Assembly: GCA_020634415.1 (NCBI GenBank)
Contig: JACKBT010000003.1
Coordinates: 170,879-234,878 of the forward strand
Length of the DNA stretch: 64,000 nucleotides
Direction of reading: 5' to 3'
Origin: Ardenticatenaceae bacterium
Lineage (GTDB): Bacteria; Chloroflexota; Anaerolineae; Promineifilales; Promineifilaceae
Shown here: positions 45,152 to 53,470 of the stretch, one piece after another
Layout: each line of letters starts with the position of its first letter
Numbering within the stretch: position 1 is the first letter of the stretch
Program-made: the position numbers and the translations under genes
The notes under the pieces: model-generated
Databases searched by the model: none
What the model was told of the DNA's origin: nothing
What the model saw: the letters and a program-made list of their open reading frames with translations, nothing else

Positions 45152-45793
45152 CTAAAGGGGCGGAATGGTAATGATTTGACCCGGCCGCAGTTGGCGAGGG
45201 TTATTGATTTGATTGTAATCCGCAATCACCCGCCACTTCGTCGCATCCCCATAAACATCCGCCGCAATCAAATCGAGCCGATCCCCCGTAATAACTTTAC
45301 GCACCTCTTGAATAGGGCCGCCGCCCGAGGTAGGGTTTTGATGGGGATAATTGGTAGGGTCTTCACTTTGCATGAAGGTAATTTTAACTTCAGCACGAAT
45401 CGGCTTACCCGTCATATCAAAGAGGGTAAATTCCATTGTCATATCGGTGATAACGGCCGTAAACGAAAAATTCCCCCAGGCAAACGTCACCTCCGGCGGC
45501 TTAGGCTTGTCCGCATTGGCATCCTCCGGCAGCATCAAATCCCACAACTTATTGGTAATCGCCGTCAAATCCTCACCCGTCTCATACGTATCAAAATACA
45601 GCGTACTCAACGTCAGCGTCGAACGCTCAAACCGCTGAAACTCAGGTTTAGGCGGCTTCACCAAAGCCTCACCAGGGTTATAGCTGTTCTTCTTAGTAAT
45701 CGTATACTTTTCGGGGTTAAACATACAGTGGACAGTAATATTATTGGTAGAAGTCAACGATGCTGCCACTAAATTCCCACGTGTTGTTGCCAT
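45152..45793 (-). CDS. LysM-containing tube-baseplate adaptor (Cis7-like)
   Basis: A 213-aa protein. The N-terminal part (MFNPEKYTITKKNSYNPG) is that of contractile tail proteins that bridge the tube and the hub. The last ~50 residues form a LysM-like domain (VITGDRLDLIAADVYGDATKWRVIADYN, ending RPGQIITIPPL), as in Afp7/Pvc7 and phage gp53-type proteins. It probably attaches VgrG to the tube end. It is located between the QR-repeat protein and VgrG, close to both (9 and 11 bases). Gene length and motif order are ordinary. Confidence 0.92.
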   Translation of the reverse strand: MATTRGNLVAASLTSTNNITVHCMFNPEKYTITKKNSYNPGEALVKPPKPEFQRFERSTLTLSTLYFDTYETGEDLTAITNKLWDLMLPEDANADKPKPPEVTFAWGNFSFTAVITDMTMEFTLFDMTGKPIRAEVKITFMQSEDPTNYPHQNPTSGGGPIQEVRKVITGDRLDLIAADVYGDATKWRVIADYNQINNPRQLRPGQIITIPPL

Positions 45794-45802
45794 AGTCTCA
45801 CC

Positions 45803-48800
45803 TTAGCGCTTGCCGCGTCCTCGTTCCCATTCCAGAGCCAGGCGGCGTTTCAATTGGGCATACACTTTACGGGCCAAAATATCTATATCAATATCCGAAT
45901 CATCCTCAGAGCTATCCGACGCACTGCTCTCTACCAACGACTCCTCCACAGAGCTTGTCGTCTCCCCCGTCAGGGCGCGTTGCAGGATAGGCGTAGTGAA
46001 GGTCGTAGCATCTTGGCTGCCCGGCGATTCGGCCATCGCTCGCATAATATCGGCCGTTGTTGTTGTCTGGCTGCTCTCAGCCGACGGCCGTTCCGCAATC
46101 CGCCACACATTCCCAGCCACCCCCTCCAAACGGGGCCTCGTTGGTGCGGGCGCTTCCGCCGCCGCAATCGCCCGCTGCAACCGCGCCTGATCAGTCACTG
46201 CCCCCACCGGTGACGACGAAGGCACAGTCGGGGATAAATACGGCCGTTTTTCCATTGTACCCTCTGCCGCCGCCGCCGCACGTTGAATCGCCTCCGGGCT
46301 GGCCGCCACCGGCTGCATCCCCGAGTGGGCCAGTGGCCCCACAGTCGGCTGGTTCACCACCTCAGCCTGGGGCGGCTCCACTTTAGCCGCAGTGCGCTGC
46401 ACCCCAGGCAAAACCGCCGCAGTCGGCACAGTGGTACGAGCCGAACCTTTCACCACAGGCCATGCCGCCTGGCCTGCCACAGGTCGCCCAGTCGGCGCGG
46501 CCTCAGCCGCCGCAATCGCCCGCTGCACCGCCTCTGGCGACGCGGGCGTAGAGACATCCGTCACGGGTTCCGCCGGCTGTGCGGCTGTGGGCCGCGTAGA
46601 TTCTGGCGGCTGCGGCTCACGAGGAAAAGCCGACGGCCGTTCCGCCACCCCTTTCGCCTGAACCATATCCCCTGGCCCCTTGTGCGGACGAGTCGTTGAA
46701 CCTGGCGGCTGTACTTGAGTCCTTTCCGGTGCAGTTGATGGCGTTCCATCAGCCGACTGTTTAGTCGGTGACATCATCTGCGTCACCGGCGTAGTTTTCT
46801 CAGCATCGGGCTGGATTTGAGGCGGCTCTCCCGGCCATTGAGCAGGTGCTTCCGCCGCCGCAATCGCTCGCTGCACCGCTTCCGGCGTGGCTGGCGTAGG
46901 CACTGCCTCGGCGGCTGACTCCTCAGACCGCGACTCAGTAGGCACGGCAGCGGCCGTTTCTCTCATAATGGGTTTGGCTTGCAGCGTAGAGGGGGCTTCT
47001 ACGGCAGCAATCGCTCGCTGCCCTGCCGCCACCGTCCGCTGCCCCCCTTCCTCTGCGCTGGCAGGAGACGGGGATCGTGCCTCATCAGGAACGGCTCTTG
47101 GCGGTTCATCTACGGGCATAGCTGGCGATACGGCCGTTGCGCCCGATGGCTTTTCAGCCGCTGCAATGGCCCGTTGGACGGCCTCCCCGCTGGCGGGAGA
47201 CGGGTGTGGTGTCTCATCAAGAACGGCCGTTGGCGGCACATCTGCGGCCGTTGGCGGCACGTTTGCTACAGCAGGCGGCTCATCTACAGGCATCGTTGGC
47301 GATACGGCCGCTGCGCCAGATGGCTTTTCGGCGGCTGCAATGGCCCGTTGGATGGCCTCCCCGCTGGCAGGAGACGGGTGTGATGTCTCATCAGGAACGG
47401 CCGTTGGCGGCACATTTGCAGCGGCGGGTGACTCATCTGCGGGCATCGTTGGCGATACGGCCGTTGCGCCCGATGGCTTTTCGGCGGCTGCAATGGCCCG
47501 TTGGACGGCCTTCCCGCTGGCGGGAGACGGGTGTGTCGCTTCATCAGGAACGGCCGTTGGCGGCACGCTTGCTACAGCAGGCGGCACATCTACAGGCATC
47601 GTTGGCGATACGGCCGTTGCGCCCGATGGCTTTTCGGCGGCAGCAATGGCGCGTTGGACGGCCTCCCCGCTGGCAGGAGACGGGCGTGATGCCTCATCAG
47701 GAACGGCCGTTGGCGGCATCTCTACAGTGGCAGGCGACGGGCCAACCGCCGAGGCCAACGGCTCAACATGGCGTTGGATCGGTGATGGGGCTGCTGGTGT
47801 TTCTGTTGGCGAGATTTCCGCCCGGACGGCAGCGGCCGCATTCTCGGCTGGCACATCCCCCGAAACGGTAGACCGCTGTACGCTTCCAGAAGTGGTCACG
47901 GGTTCAGCCGAAGCCTCGCTCTGAACCACAGCTTGCGCCGGTGGGGGGGCAGTCTCCTGTGGTGGGGGTATTTTTGCGGCTGCTGGCGCAGCGGCTTCTG
48001 TCGGGTGAGCCACAGTCCGCTGTATGACAGGTTGCGCGGCTGCTGACGTTTCATGTGCCGATGGGGGGGCAGCGGGTGGCCGTTGATGAGGAACGGCCGT
48101 TTCACCACCAGACCTCGTGTTTGGCGCGGTGGCCTGCTCCACAGTCGGCGATTCGGCATAAGCAATGGCCCGCTGTATGGCCTCTGGCGCAGCGGGCCGA
48201 ACTTCATCACCGGATGGCCCATCGCCAGCGGCAGGTACTTCCTGGGATTGGCTGGTGGTGACAGGAACGGCCGTTTCTGTTACCGGGTTTTCCGATGTTG
48301 AAGGCAGGGTTGGTCGCACATCAGCGGCGGCGCGGGGCGGTGAACTGGGGGCTTCCGCTGCCGCAATTGCTCGCTGTACCGCCTCACCGGGACCAACACC
48401 TGCATCCATGTGCAGTGAGGCGGTAGGTTCATTTCCCTCGTCTTCCTCTTCACTCCGGGCAACCACCTCTGAGCCGCCTGGCTCGGAAATGGTTGGCACC
48501 GGTTCGCCCAAAAGCTCCCACATATCCGCAGGCAAAGGGCCAATCTCAGTGGGAACCATCTGCGAGGAAGGGGCGGGTGGTGGCACTGCCGGAGATTCCT
48601 GGCGCTGCACCGGTGCCGGAGATGCAGGCGACGGCGCAGCAGGGCGTGGCCGCCGCGGTAAATGGACTTCAATTGACGAATCTGTCGGTTGGCCGGCGTT
48701 AATGCCGCTCAATTTAGCCCGAATTTGCGCCTCTTGCTGCGGTGTGGGCGCGGGCGGCGGTGGGGCCGAAACGGTTTTGGGTTTGCCCAGAGCTTCTGGT

Positions 48801-49351
48801 TTTTTACGGATAATAGGCCAGCCAGTGGACTCCTGCAATGGGGGCTGCGGGGCTGGCGAAGGCTGCCCAGAGCCGGACTCGGCAGCGGAAATGGCCCGTT
48901 GAATGGCTGCATCGGAAGCTGTTGGCGGGCTGTCTCCTGCTTGTGTTTGTTTGGCCTCATGCCCGCGCATAATACGTTTCATGCGCTGCCACTGCCCGCC
49001 CCAATCTTCATCGCTTTTTTCTGGGGCTGCCTGCACCACAGGTTCTGTGGGGGTGGGTGCGGGTTGTGGTGGCGGTGGTGTAGGTGGTTGTTGTACCACT
49101 GGTTGTAGAGGCTGGGTTGGGAGGCTCAGGGCGGGGGCCGGTGCTTCGAGAGGAGGTGTGGGCGAGACGGCCGTTTCCCCCACTGGCAAATTAGACGGAG
49201 CCGCCTGCAAATATCCCCGCACCACCACCGCCGAATCATCCGGCGCAACAGGTTCAGCTGCCTCAACCTTGCGAAACAAAGACGAGCTGTTTGCATATCG
49301 CCGCACTCGCCTCAATAAAGCGTTCTGTGAACCAAATCTTCGTGATCCCAT
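45803..49351 (-). CDS. 1182-aa Pro/Ala-rich QR-repeat protein of the eCIS operon, function unknown
   Basis: A long low-complexity protein between the second tube gene (5 bases upstream) and the LysM gene. It has a basic N-terminus (RRFGSQNALLRRVRRYA), then about 17 copies of a short motif [AI]-[VI]-Q-R-A-I-A-A-A-E separated by Pro/Thr/Ser-rich linkers, then an acidic stretch (DSSEDDSDIDIDI) and the C-terminal helix ILARKVYAQLKRRLALEWER. Four central copies form tandem 51-residue repeats. No signal peptide or membrane segment is seen. Canonical eCIS loci have a tape measure, which I do not find elsewhere, so this may be its functional equivalent; alternatively it is a scaffold or cargo adaptor, since the DUF4157 proteins also carry VQR motifs. 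The C-terminal helix is shared with the 57-aa protein at 49833. Function is not established. Confidence 0.8.
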   Translation of the reverse strand: MGSRRFGSQNALLRRVRRYANSSSLFRKVEAAEPVAPDDSAVVVRGYLQAAPSNLPVGETAVSPTPPLEAPAPALSLPTQPLQPVVQQPPTPPPPQPAPTPTEPVVQAAPEKSDEDWGGQWQRMKRIMRGHEAKQTQAGDSPPTASDAAIQRAISAAESGSGQPSPAPQPPLQESTGWPIIRKKPEALGKPKTVSAPPPPAPTPQQEAQIRAKLSGINAGQPTDSSIEVHLPRRPRPAAPSPASPAPVQRQESPAVPPPAPSSQMVPTEIGPLPADMWELLGEPVPTISEPGGSEVVARSEEEDEGNEPTASLHMDAGVGPGEAVQRAIAAAEAPSSPPRAAADVRPTLPSTSENPVTETAVPVTTSQSQEVPAAGDGPSGDEVRPAAPEAIQRAIAYAESPTVEQATAPNTRSGGETAVPHQRPPAAPPSAHETSAAAQPVIQRTVAHPTEAAAPAAAKIPPPQETAPPPAQAVVQSEASAEPVTTSGSVQRSTVSGDVPAENAAAAVRAEISPTETPAAPSPIQRHVEPLASAVGPSPATVEMPPTAVPDEASRPSPASGEAVQRAIAAAEKPSGATAVSPTMPVDVPPAVASVPPTAVPDEATHPSPASGKAVQRAIAAAEKPSGATAVSPTMPADESPAAANVPPTAVPDETSHPSPASGEAIQRAIAAAEKPSGAAAVSPTMPVDEPPAVANVPPTAADVPPTAVLDETPHPSPASGEAVQRAIAAAEKPSGATAVSPAMPVDEPPRAVPDEARSPSPASAEEGGQRTVAAGQRAIAAVEAPSTLQAKPIMRETAAAVPTESRSEESAAEAVPTPATPEAVQRAIAAAEAPAQWPGEPPQIQPDAEKTTPVTQMMSPTKQSADGTPSTAPERTQVQPPGSTTRPHKGPGDMVQAKGVAERPSAFPREPQPPESTRPTAAQPAEPVTDVSTPASPEAVQRAIAAAEAAPTGRPVAGQAAWPVVKGSARTTVPTAAVLPGVQRTAAKVEPPQAEVVNQPTVGPLAHSGMQPVAASPEAIQRAAAAAEGTMEKRPYLSPTVPSSSPVGAVTDQARLQRAIAAAEAPAPTRPRLEGVAGNVWRIAERPSAESSQTTTTADIMRAMAESPGSQDATTFTTPILQRALTGETTSSVEESLVESSASDSSEDDSDIDIDILARKVYAQLKRRLALEWERGRGKR
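47123..47756 (-). repeat. Four tandem coding repeats of about 153 bp
   Basis: Units begin near 47123, 47298, 47451 and 47604 (spacing 175, 153 and 153). Each codes for QRAIAAAEKPSGATAVSPTM followed by a DEPP...VPDE...PSPAS linker. Near-identity at synonymous positions suggests recent expansion. Confidence 0.8.
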
Positions 49352-49356
49352 CTTAC

Positions 49357-49836
49357 CTAAATACTTGCACCCGGTACAGTGACAATCTCACCGCACGACA
49401 ATTCCAGAGTTTGAATAGCCACACTATTTTGATCCGTCTTAAGCTGCGGCCCACTCCACTTAATTGGCATCGCATCACTCACATTCCAGGTCATGGCCGG
49501 AATCTTAAGCGAGTTCAGCAGCACAACCGTCACATTCCGCCGCAAGCCCGCCCCTGGCACATCAAAGACCTCATTCATCACCATCATATACCAGGCCAAC
49601 ATCAAACCCGTTCCCACCCCATTCTTAAAAACCATCGTCGCCTTCTCTCGGCGACCTGGCAAAATATGCGTATAGCTATTCAGCCCTCCCTCCTTAATTT
49701 CCTGAGTCGCCCAAGAAATCGTTGGCAATTGGCATTCGCTAAACACACCATACGGCGCACCATTCACTAACACAATAAAGCGGAAGGCGGGCGTACTATT
49801 TGTAAGAGCACGTAAAACAACATCAATTTTACTCAT
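49357..49836 (-). CDS. eCIS inner tube protein, second copy (Cis5-like)
   Basis: A 159-aa protein of the phage tail tube family (TIGR02241/Hcp-like). It shows AFRFIVLVNGAPYGVFSECQLP and ends with the paired strands of these proteins (ELSCGEIVTVPG). In eCIS the paralogue near the hub (Afp5/Pvc5) starts the tube; this copy is next to the LysM-VgrG block, consistent with that. Its ATG overlaps the stop of the 57-aa gene (ATGA), so the two are translated together. Its sequence is clearly divergent from the main tube protein at 50444, so both are needed rather than recent duplicates. Confidence 0.9.
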   Translation of the reverse strand: MSKIDVVLRALTNSTPAFRFIVLVNGAPYGVFSECQLPTISWATQEIKEGGLNSYTHILPGRREKATMVFKNGVGTGLMLAWYMMVMNEVFDVPGAGLRRNVTVVLLNSLKIPAMTWNVSDAMPIKWSGPQLKTDQNSVAIQTLELSCGEIVTVPGASI

Positions 49837-50006
49837 CGCCGCTTACTCCAATTTTGCCTAGACCCAAAAGAGTGCCGCCGTTCTCGCTCAATTTGCAAAT
49901 CCTTCAACCACAAAGCGTAAACTTTCTCGGCGACCTTCTGCACAAATTCGGGTGAATTTGCTTTCTCCTGCTTCGCAGAATCCCCACTGCTGCTTGTTCC
50001 AGTCAT
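49833..50006 (-). CDS. 57-aa eCIS small protein with KVYALWL-type helix
   Basis: A short gene with ATG 50006 preceded by AGGGGG (TTAGGGGGTCTT). The product begins MTGTSSSGDSAKQEK and contains FVQKVAEKVYALWLKDLQIE followed by RERRHSFGSRQNWSKRR. Its stop overlaps the start of the second tube gene by ATGA, strong evidence for real translation. The amphipathic helix resembles the C-terminus of the 1182-aa protein (ILARKVYAQLKRRLALEWER), and its basic tail resembles that protein's N-terminus (RRFGSQN). It may be a small structural or chaperone protein that shares a binding site with the large one. Similar small proteins are often seen between chaperone and tube genes in contractile tails. Function unknown. 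Confidence 0.85.
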   Translation of the reverse strand: MTGTSSSGDSAKQEKANSPEFVQKVAEKVYALWLKDLQIERERRHSFGSRQNWSKRR

Positions 50007-50014
50007 AAGACCCC

Positions 50015-50377
50015 CTAACCTAATGGTGCAACCTGTACCTGAAATTGGCTATTGCAATGCGGACAAACAGCCCCAACCAAAATCACTTCCGTCCCATTCA
50101 AGCGCAAATACATATCTTGCAAATAAGCCATGTCAGAGGCAAACAGGCTGGCAATCACACGTGGCGTGATTTTGTCGAGCGTGCCCAACTGCGTCACCAC
50201 ACGGCTTAACAATAGGACGGGCAGGTAAGATTCTTTGGCTCGCACACCAGGGTGCTCTACTGCTTCAATTTCATCCATTGCCGTTGCCAAACGCATCCTG
50301 CCCGTGTGATGCACCTGACCCATTTCATCCACATAGCCTCTTGGTAAGGTAAATTCAAATTCAGTTTGAATTGTCAT
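50015..50377 (-). CDS. T4-family baseplate hub assembly chaperone-like protein
   Basis: A 120-aa protein started at ATG 50377, which has AAAGGTG five bases upstream; a longer frame to 50425 would begin without a ribosome binding site. The sequence FEFTLPRGYVDEMGQVHHTG, then MRLATAMDEIEAVEHP, then YLPVLLLSRVVTQLG and LFASDMAYLQDMYLRLNG is the pattern of the PF12322-like T4 baseplate family found in many contractile tail loci. The C-terminal CPHCNSQF could be half of a zinc site. It probably helps hub or tube assembly rather than being part of the particle. It lies between the two tube genes, as is common in this type of eCIS locus. Confidence 0.8.
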   Translation of the reverse strand: MTIQTEFEFTLPRGYVDEMGQVHHTGRMRLATAMDEIEAVEHPGVRAKESYLPVLLLSRVVTQLGTLDKITPRVIASLFASDMAYLQDMYLRLNGTEVILVGAVCPHCNSQFQVQVAPLG

Positions 50378-50443
50378 CACACCTTTGGTCAAAAATGGGG
50401 CAAGTGGCAGGTTTGAGCCTGCCACTTACGCACCATATTTCCG

Positions 50444-50902
50444 CTAATTCACACGAACAATATATTCGTGGGCAATGGTTAACTCTTCAACGCCAATTTC
50501 ATTCCCGTCCGACTTAACGGATGGGCCTGTGACCTTTACCGGCCAGGCATTTTGGAAATTCCACCGCGCCACCTCGGTCAAAGTTTGGTCATACATGACG
50601 ATGGAGCCATCACTGCGTGCGCCGTTCACATCGCCATTTTCAACCATCTGCCGCCATGTCCAGATTTGCATATCGCTGGTAATGCCGCGCTTTAGGACAA
50701 TGTTTTCCCACTTGAGGCGACCAGGGATTTTCATGACGACTTCTACGCCACCTTCGTTTACGACTTTATGCTCAATAACTTCTTGTTCTGAACCGAGACC
50801 AGAACATTCTGTAAAGTAGCCTGTTACTTGCCCTTGTATATCTACGGCGAAATGAAAACCAACAAGGGGATCTTCACGTGCGGTATCAACGACTGTTGTC
50901 AT
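50444..50902 (-). CDS. eCIS inner tube protein (Cis1-like)
   Basis: A 152-aa tail tube protein; ATG 50902 has AAGGAG seven bases upstream. Features are DPLVGFHFAVDIQGQVTGYF, the ECSGLGSEQEV loop, WENIVLKRGIT and the ending AHEYIVRV, all typical of TIGR02241 tube proteins (Afp1/Pvc1). It forms the stacked rings of the inner tube that carry the cargo and are propelled by sheath contraction. It is 21 bases after the sheath gene. It is complete and ordinary. Confidence 0.95.
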   Translation of the reverse strand: MTTVVDTAREDPLVGFHFAVDIQGQVTGYFTECSGLGSEQEVIEHKVVNEGGVEVVMKIPGRLKWENIVLKRGITSDMQIWTWRQMVENGDVNGARSDGSIVMYDQTLTEVARWNFQNAWPVKVTGPSVKSDGNEIGVEELTIAHEYIVRVN

Positions 50903-50923
50903 TTTGTATCTCCTTTATAGTAA

Positions 50924-52462
50924 TTATTCAGCATTTGGCCCGGCCCATTGGCTCAAGCGGAAGATGACGAATTCGGCTGGTTTCACTGGGGCCATGCCGA
51001 TTTCTACGATCAGTTGGCCCAGGTCCCGAATTTCCGGCGGATTGAGTTCATCGTCACATTTTACATAGAAGGCTTCATCACGCGATGAACCAAACAAAGC
51101 ACCGCTCATCCAGATGGTGCTGAGGAAGGCGTTCACATCGCGGCGGACTTTGGCCCACAGGGTACGGTCGTTGGGTTCAAAGACGACCCATTGCATACCA
51201 GCGTCGAGGGATGCGCCGACGACGATGAACAAACGGCGTACGTTGATGTAGCGCCAGGAGCCATCGCTGCTGAGGGTGCGTGCGCCCCAAACGCGGATGC
51301 CACGACCGGGGAAGCTGCGGATGCAGTTGACACCGATGGGGTTGAGGACACCTTGTTCACCTTTGGTGAGGTTGAGTTCGATGTCGAGGGCACCGGCGAC
51401 AACTTCGTTAGCGGGGGCTTTGTGGAAGCCAACACGGCCGTCTACACGATTGTAAACGCCTACCATGTGTCCACTGGGGGGGACAAAGTGGGTCGTCTGA
51501 GGACTATCACTCAGGTCGGCGACCGAAATCCAGGGGTAATACATGGCGGCGTAGGAGGAATCGAAGTTGACCCACATGCGCCATTCTTTGGCCTGTTGGG
51601 CATTGAGTCCCGGCGGAGTGTCGAGGATGGCGAAGCGATAGCGCAGACGTTCGCAGTCGGCAATCACGGCAGTTTGGACGGCCTTGATTTTGTCTTTGAA
51701 GTCGTTGGAGCCATCGTAGCCCATCATTAGATCGGGGCACAGAACGAGGCGTACATCTTCCAGGGCTTCCAGGCCAGCCAAACCGGTGCGAGCGACGACA
51801 TCGCCAATGAAGTCGGCAGCGGTGGGCAGACGGGTGCCGCCACCCTCGAGGGCAAATGTGCCTTCAGCAGGGTTGGCTGTGCCTACGTCGGTGATCTCGA
51901 CGGTGCTGAATTGGGCATTGGCAACGTTGTTGTCGCCTTTCTTCATGGTGAGACCAGAGGCGCTTTCGCTGCCAACGGTGAGGGTAAAGGTTTCGCCTTT
52001 TTCGTCATCGTTTTTGACGGTGACGCTGAAGTTGTTGCCACCAGCGCCAGCTTGTTTGGCAGTGACGGTAAAGGTTTTGGCTTTGCCGCTGGAGGCGGGA
52101 ACGGCTACGGAAGCAGTGGTTGCATCTTTGTCTGATAGTTGATCGAGAGCCATGATGCTGGTGATGTAACAAGCACCGCCACCGTTGTTGAAGTAGCCGT
52201 AGACAGCGTCGGGGGTGTAGGCCCCTGTCACAAAACTACCAAAGATGTTCTGGTATTGTGTCCAGTTGGTGACGAGGATGGCCTTGTTGAGAACGGATTC
52301 GACGGGGATGCGAGCACCGGTGTCGGGGTCTATTCTTTTGACGCTGGCCTCGGCGGTGATGCCGACGAAGGCGGCCATAGATGCGCCGGCGGCTTCTATG
52401 GGCTTACTACCCTTGTCAACTTCTTCGATATATACACCTGGGGTTACGTATGTTGCAGGCAT
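50924..52462 (-). CDS. Contractile tail sheath protein (Cis2-like)
   Basis: A 512-aa sheath protein; ATG 52462 with AAGGAG about 12 bases upstream. The start YVTPGVYIEEVDKGSKPIEA and the core (LEDVRLVLCPDL, VNCIRSFPGRGIRVWGARTL, RRLFIVVGASLDAGM and ending) are standard for eCIS and phage sheaths. An insert at about residues 125-205 (VTAKQAGAGGNNFSVTVKND) has an Ig-like look and is probably surface exposed. Only one sheath gene is present, unlike Afp/PVC, which have three. The cluster order sheath-tube-chaperone-tube is normal for this kind of locus. Confidence 0.96.
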   Translation of the reverse strand: MPATYVTPGVYIEEVDKGSKPIEAAGASMAAFVGITAEASVKRIDPDTGARIPVESVLNKAILVTNWTQYQNIFGSFVTGAYTPDAVYGYFNNGGGACYITSIMALDQLSDKDATTASVAVPASSGKAKTFTVTAKQAGAGGNNFSVTVKNDDEKGETFTLTVGSESASGLTMKKGDNNVANAQFSTVEITDVGTANPAEGTFALEGGGTRLPTAADFIGDVVARTGLAGLEALEDVRLVLCPDLMMGYDGSNDFKDKIKAVQTAVIADCERLRYRFAILDTPPGLNAQQAKEWRMWVNFDSSYAAMYYPWISVADLSDSPQTTHFVPPSGHMVGVYNRVDGRVGFHKAPANEVVAGALDIELNLTKGEQGVLNPIGVNCIRSFPGRGIRVWGARTLSSDGSWRYINVRRLFIVVGASLDAGMQWVVFEPNDRTLWAKVRRDVNAFLSTIWMSGALFGSSRDEAFYVKCDDELNPPEIRDLGQLIVEIGMAPVKPAEFVIFRLSQWAGPNAE

Positions 52463-52484
52463 AATTTTTTGTTTCTCCTTGAAA

Positions 52485-52545
52485 AAATGATTACGTAATT
52501 GCGTGATTGCGTAATTGGGTAATTGGGTAATTGGGTAACGATGAT
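52485..52545. repeat. Stuttered AT-rich intergenic repeat before sheath gene
   Basis: The words attacgtaatt, gcgtaattg and gggtaattg are repeated in tandem (about 52489-52540). They lie between the micro-ORF and the sheath gene's ribosome binding site. Confidence 0.5.
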
Positions 52546-52598
52546 TATGGGGTGTTGTGGGGTGGGTCGCGGTTGTTGTTGTCGTTTGCGCCTTTCAT
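52545..52598 (-). CDS. Possible 17-aa micro-ORF MKGANDNNNRDPPHNTP
   Basis: ATG 52598 has AAAGGAG seven bases upstream, one of the best Shine-Dalgarno sequences in the cluster, yet the frame stops after 17 codons. It lies between the Cis16-like gene (15 bases upstream) and the sheath gene. It may be a leader peptide or a remnant; nothing shows that the peptide itself has a function. Confidence 0.3.
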   Translation of the reverse strand: MKGANDNNNRDPPHNTP

Positions 52599-52613
52599 GA
52601 TTTTCTCCTTTGA

Positions 52614-53462
52614 CTATAGGTCAATGTTGTATTCTGGGGCGGGAACGGATATGGTTTTTTCTTGGGGCTGGCCTGAGGCCGGCCAAATAACGAGGGTGTG
52701 GTCGCCCGCTTCAAGGGGTGAGAGGGCGAATTGTCCTTCTTCGTTGGTGGTGGTGAAGAGGCCAGTACCTTTGATAGCTACCTGGATGTCGGGTTGGGGC
52801 TGGCTGTTTTGGGTGACGGTGCCGCGAATGGTAACGGCCGTTTCCTTTGTCCCATCTACCAATACCTTCTGCTCTTCTGGTTTTTCCACCTGCCCCATAT
52901 CCATCGTGAGGGTGGAAACCAGTGGTGTGGTGAGCGTTTGCCAGGGGTCTATGGCCAGGGTGACGATGTAGGAGACAGACGGCCGTATTTCATTGTCCAA
53001 CGATCCCCATACCTCAGCGGGGTTGGTCAACCGGTCGTGGCTGGCAAGCCAGGCTTGCAGTTTGAAGGGTTGATCTTTTAGATCACCGACAAGAACCTCT
53101 TGAGGCAGGATGGGGTGGCGGAACAGGGCCATGAGACAGCGGGACATGAGGCGGTGTTCATCTTGCGGTTCGGTGGCCCAGGCGGTGAGCATGTAGTGGC
53201 AGTCTATACGAAAGGGGGTGCGTTTTTGTTGGACTTCGGTGTGGGGGAGACGGCCGTTTTGCATGGCTACCTTTTGCCACTGGTGTTGGCGCAGCACATT
53301 GTTTTCGCGCACATCATAGAGAAACAAATTGACGGTAGGCCGGGCTAAACGCGCACTCCATTCTCGTTTTGGCTGCTCAAACTTGATGTCTATTTCGCCA
53401 TTTTTGATAGGGAGTTCGCGGGTTAATAGTTCTTCAATTGTGCGATCCAAATCAGCAATCAT
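52614..53462 (-). CDS. DUF4255 tail terminator/cap protein (Cis16-like) with C-terminal carboxypeptidase-regulatory-like domain
   Basis: A 282-aa protein. Residues ~1-185 match DUF4255 (Pvc16/Afp16): MIADLDRTIEELLTRELP, RPTVNLFLYDVRENN and the DCHYMLTAWA-like segment. The C-terminal ~85 residues (VTIRGTVTQNSQPQPDIQVA, GQFALSPLEAGDHTLVIWP) look like a carboxypeptidase regulatory-like (CarbopepD_reg) beta domain, which is not always present in the family. The protein closes the far end of the tube and sheath and sets length with the tape measure. It is the third gene of the cluster, after the two small paralogous proteins. Confidence 0.92.
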   Translation of the reverse strand: MIADLDRTIEELLTRELPIKNGEIDIKFEQPKREWSARLARPTVNLFLYDVRENNVLRQHQWQKVAMQNGRLPHTEVQQKRTPFRIDCHYMLTAWATEPQDEHRLMSRCLMALFRHPILPQEVLVGDLKDQPFKLQAWLASHDRLTNPAEVWGSLDNEIRPSVSYIVTLAIDPWQTLTTPLVSTLTMDMGQVEKPEEQKVLVDGTKETAVTIRGTVTQNSQPQPDIQVAIKGTGLFTTTNEEGQFALSPLEAGDHTLVIWPASGQPQEKTISVPAPEYNIDL

Positions 53463-53470
53463 GATTTCCT

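Noticed and set aside
47137..47871. Long frames opposite the 1182-aa QR-repeat protein
   Set aside because: They are shadows produced by the GC-rich tandem repeats and the ACGGCCGT word, with repeated Arg/Pro/Gln composition and no start signals.
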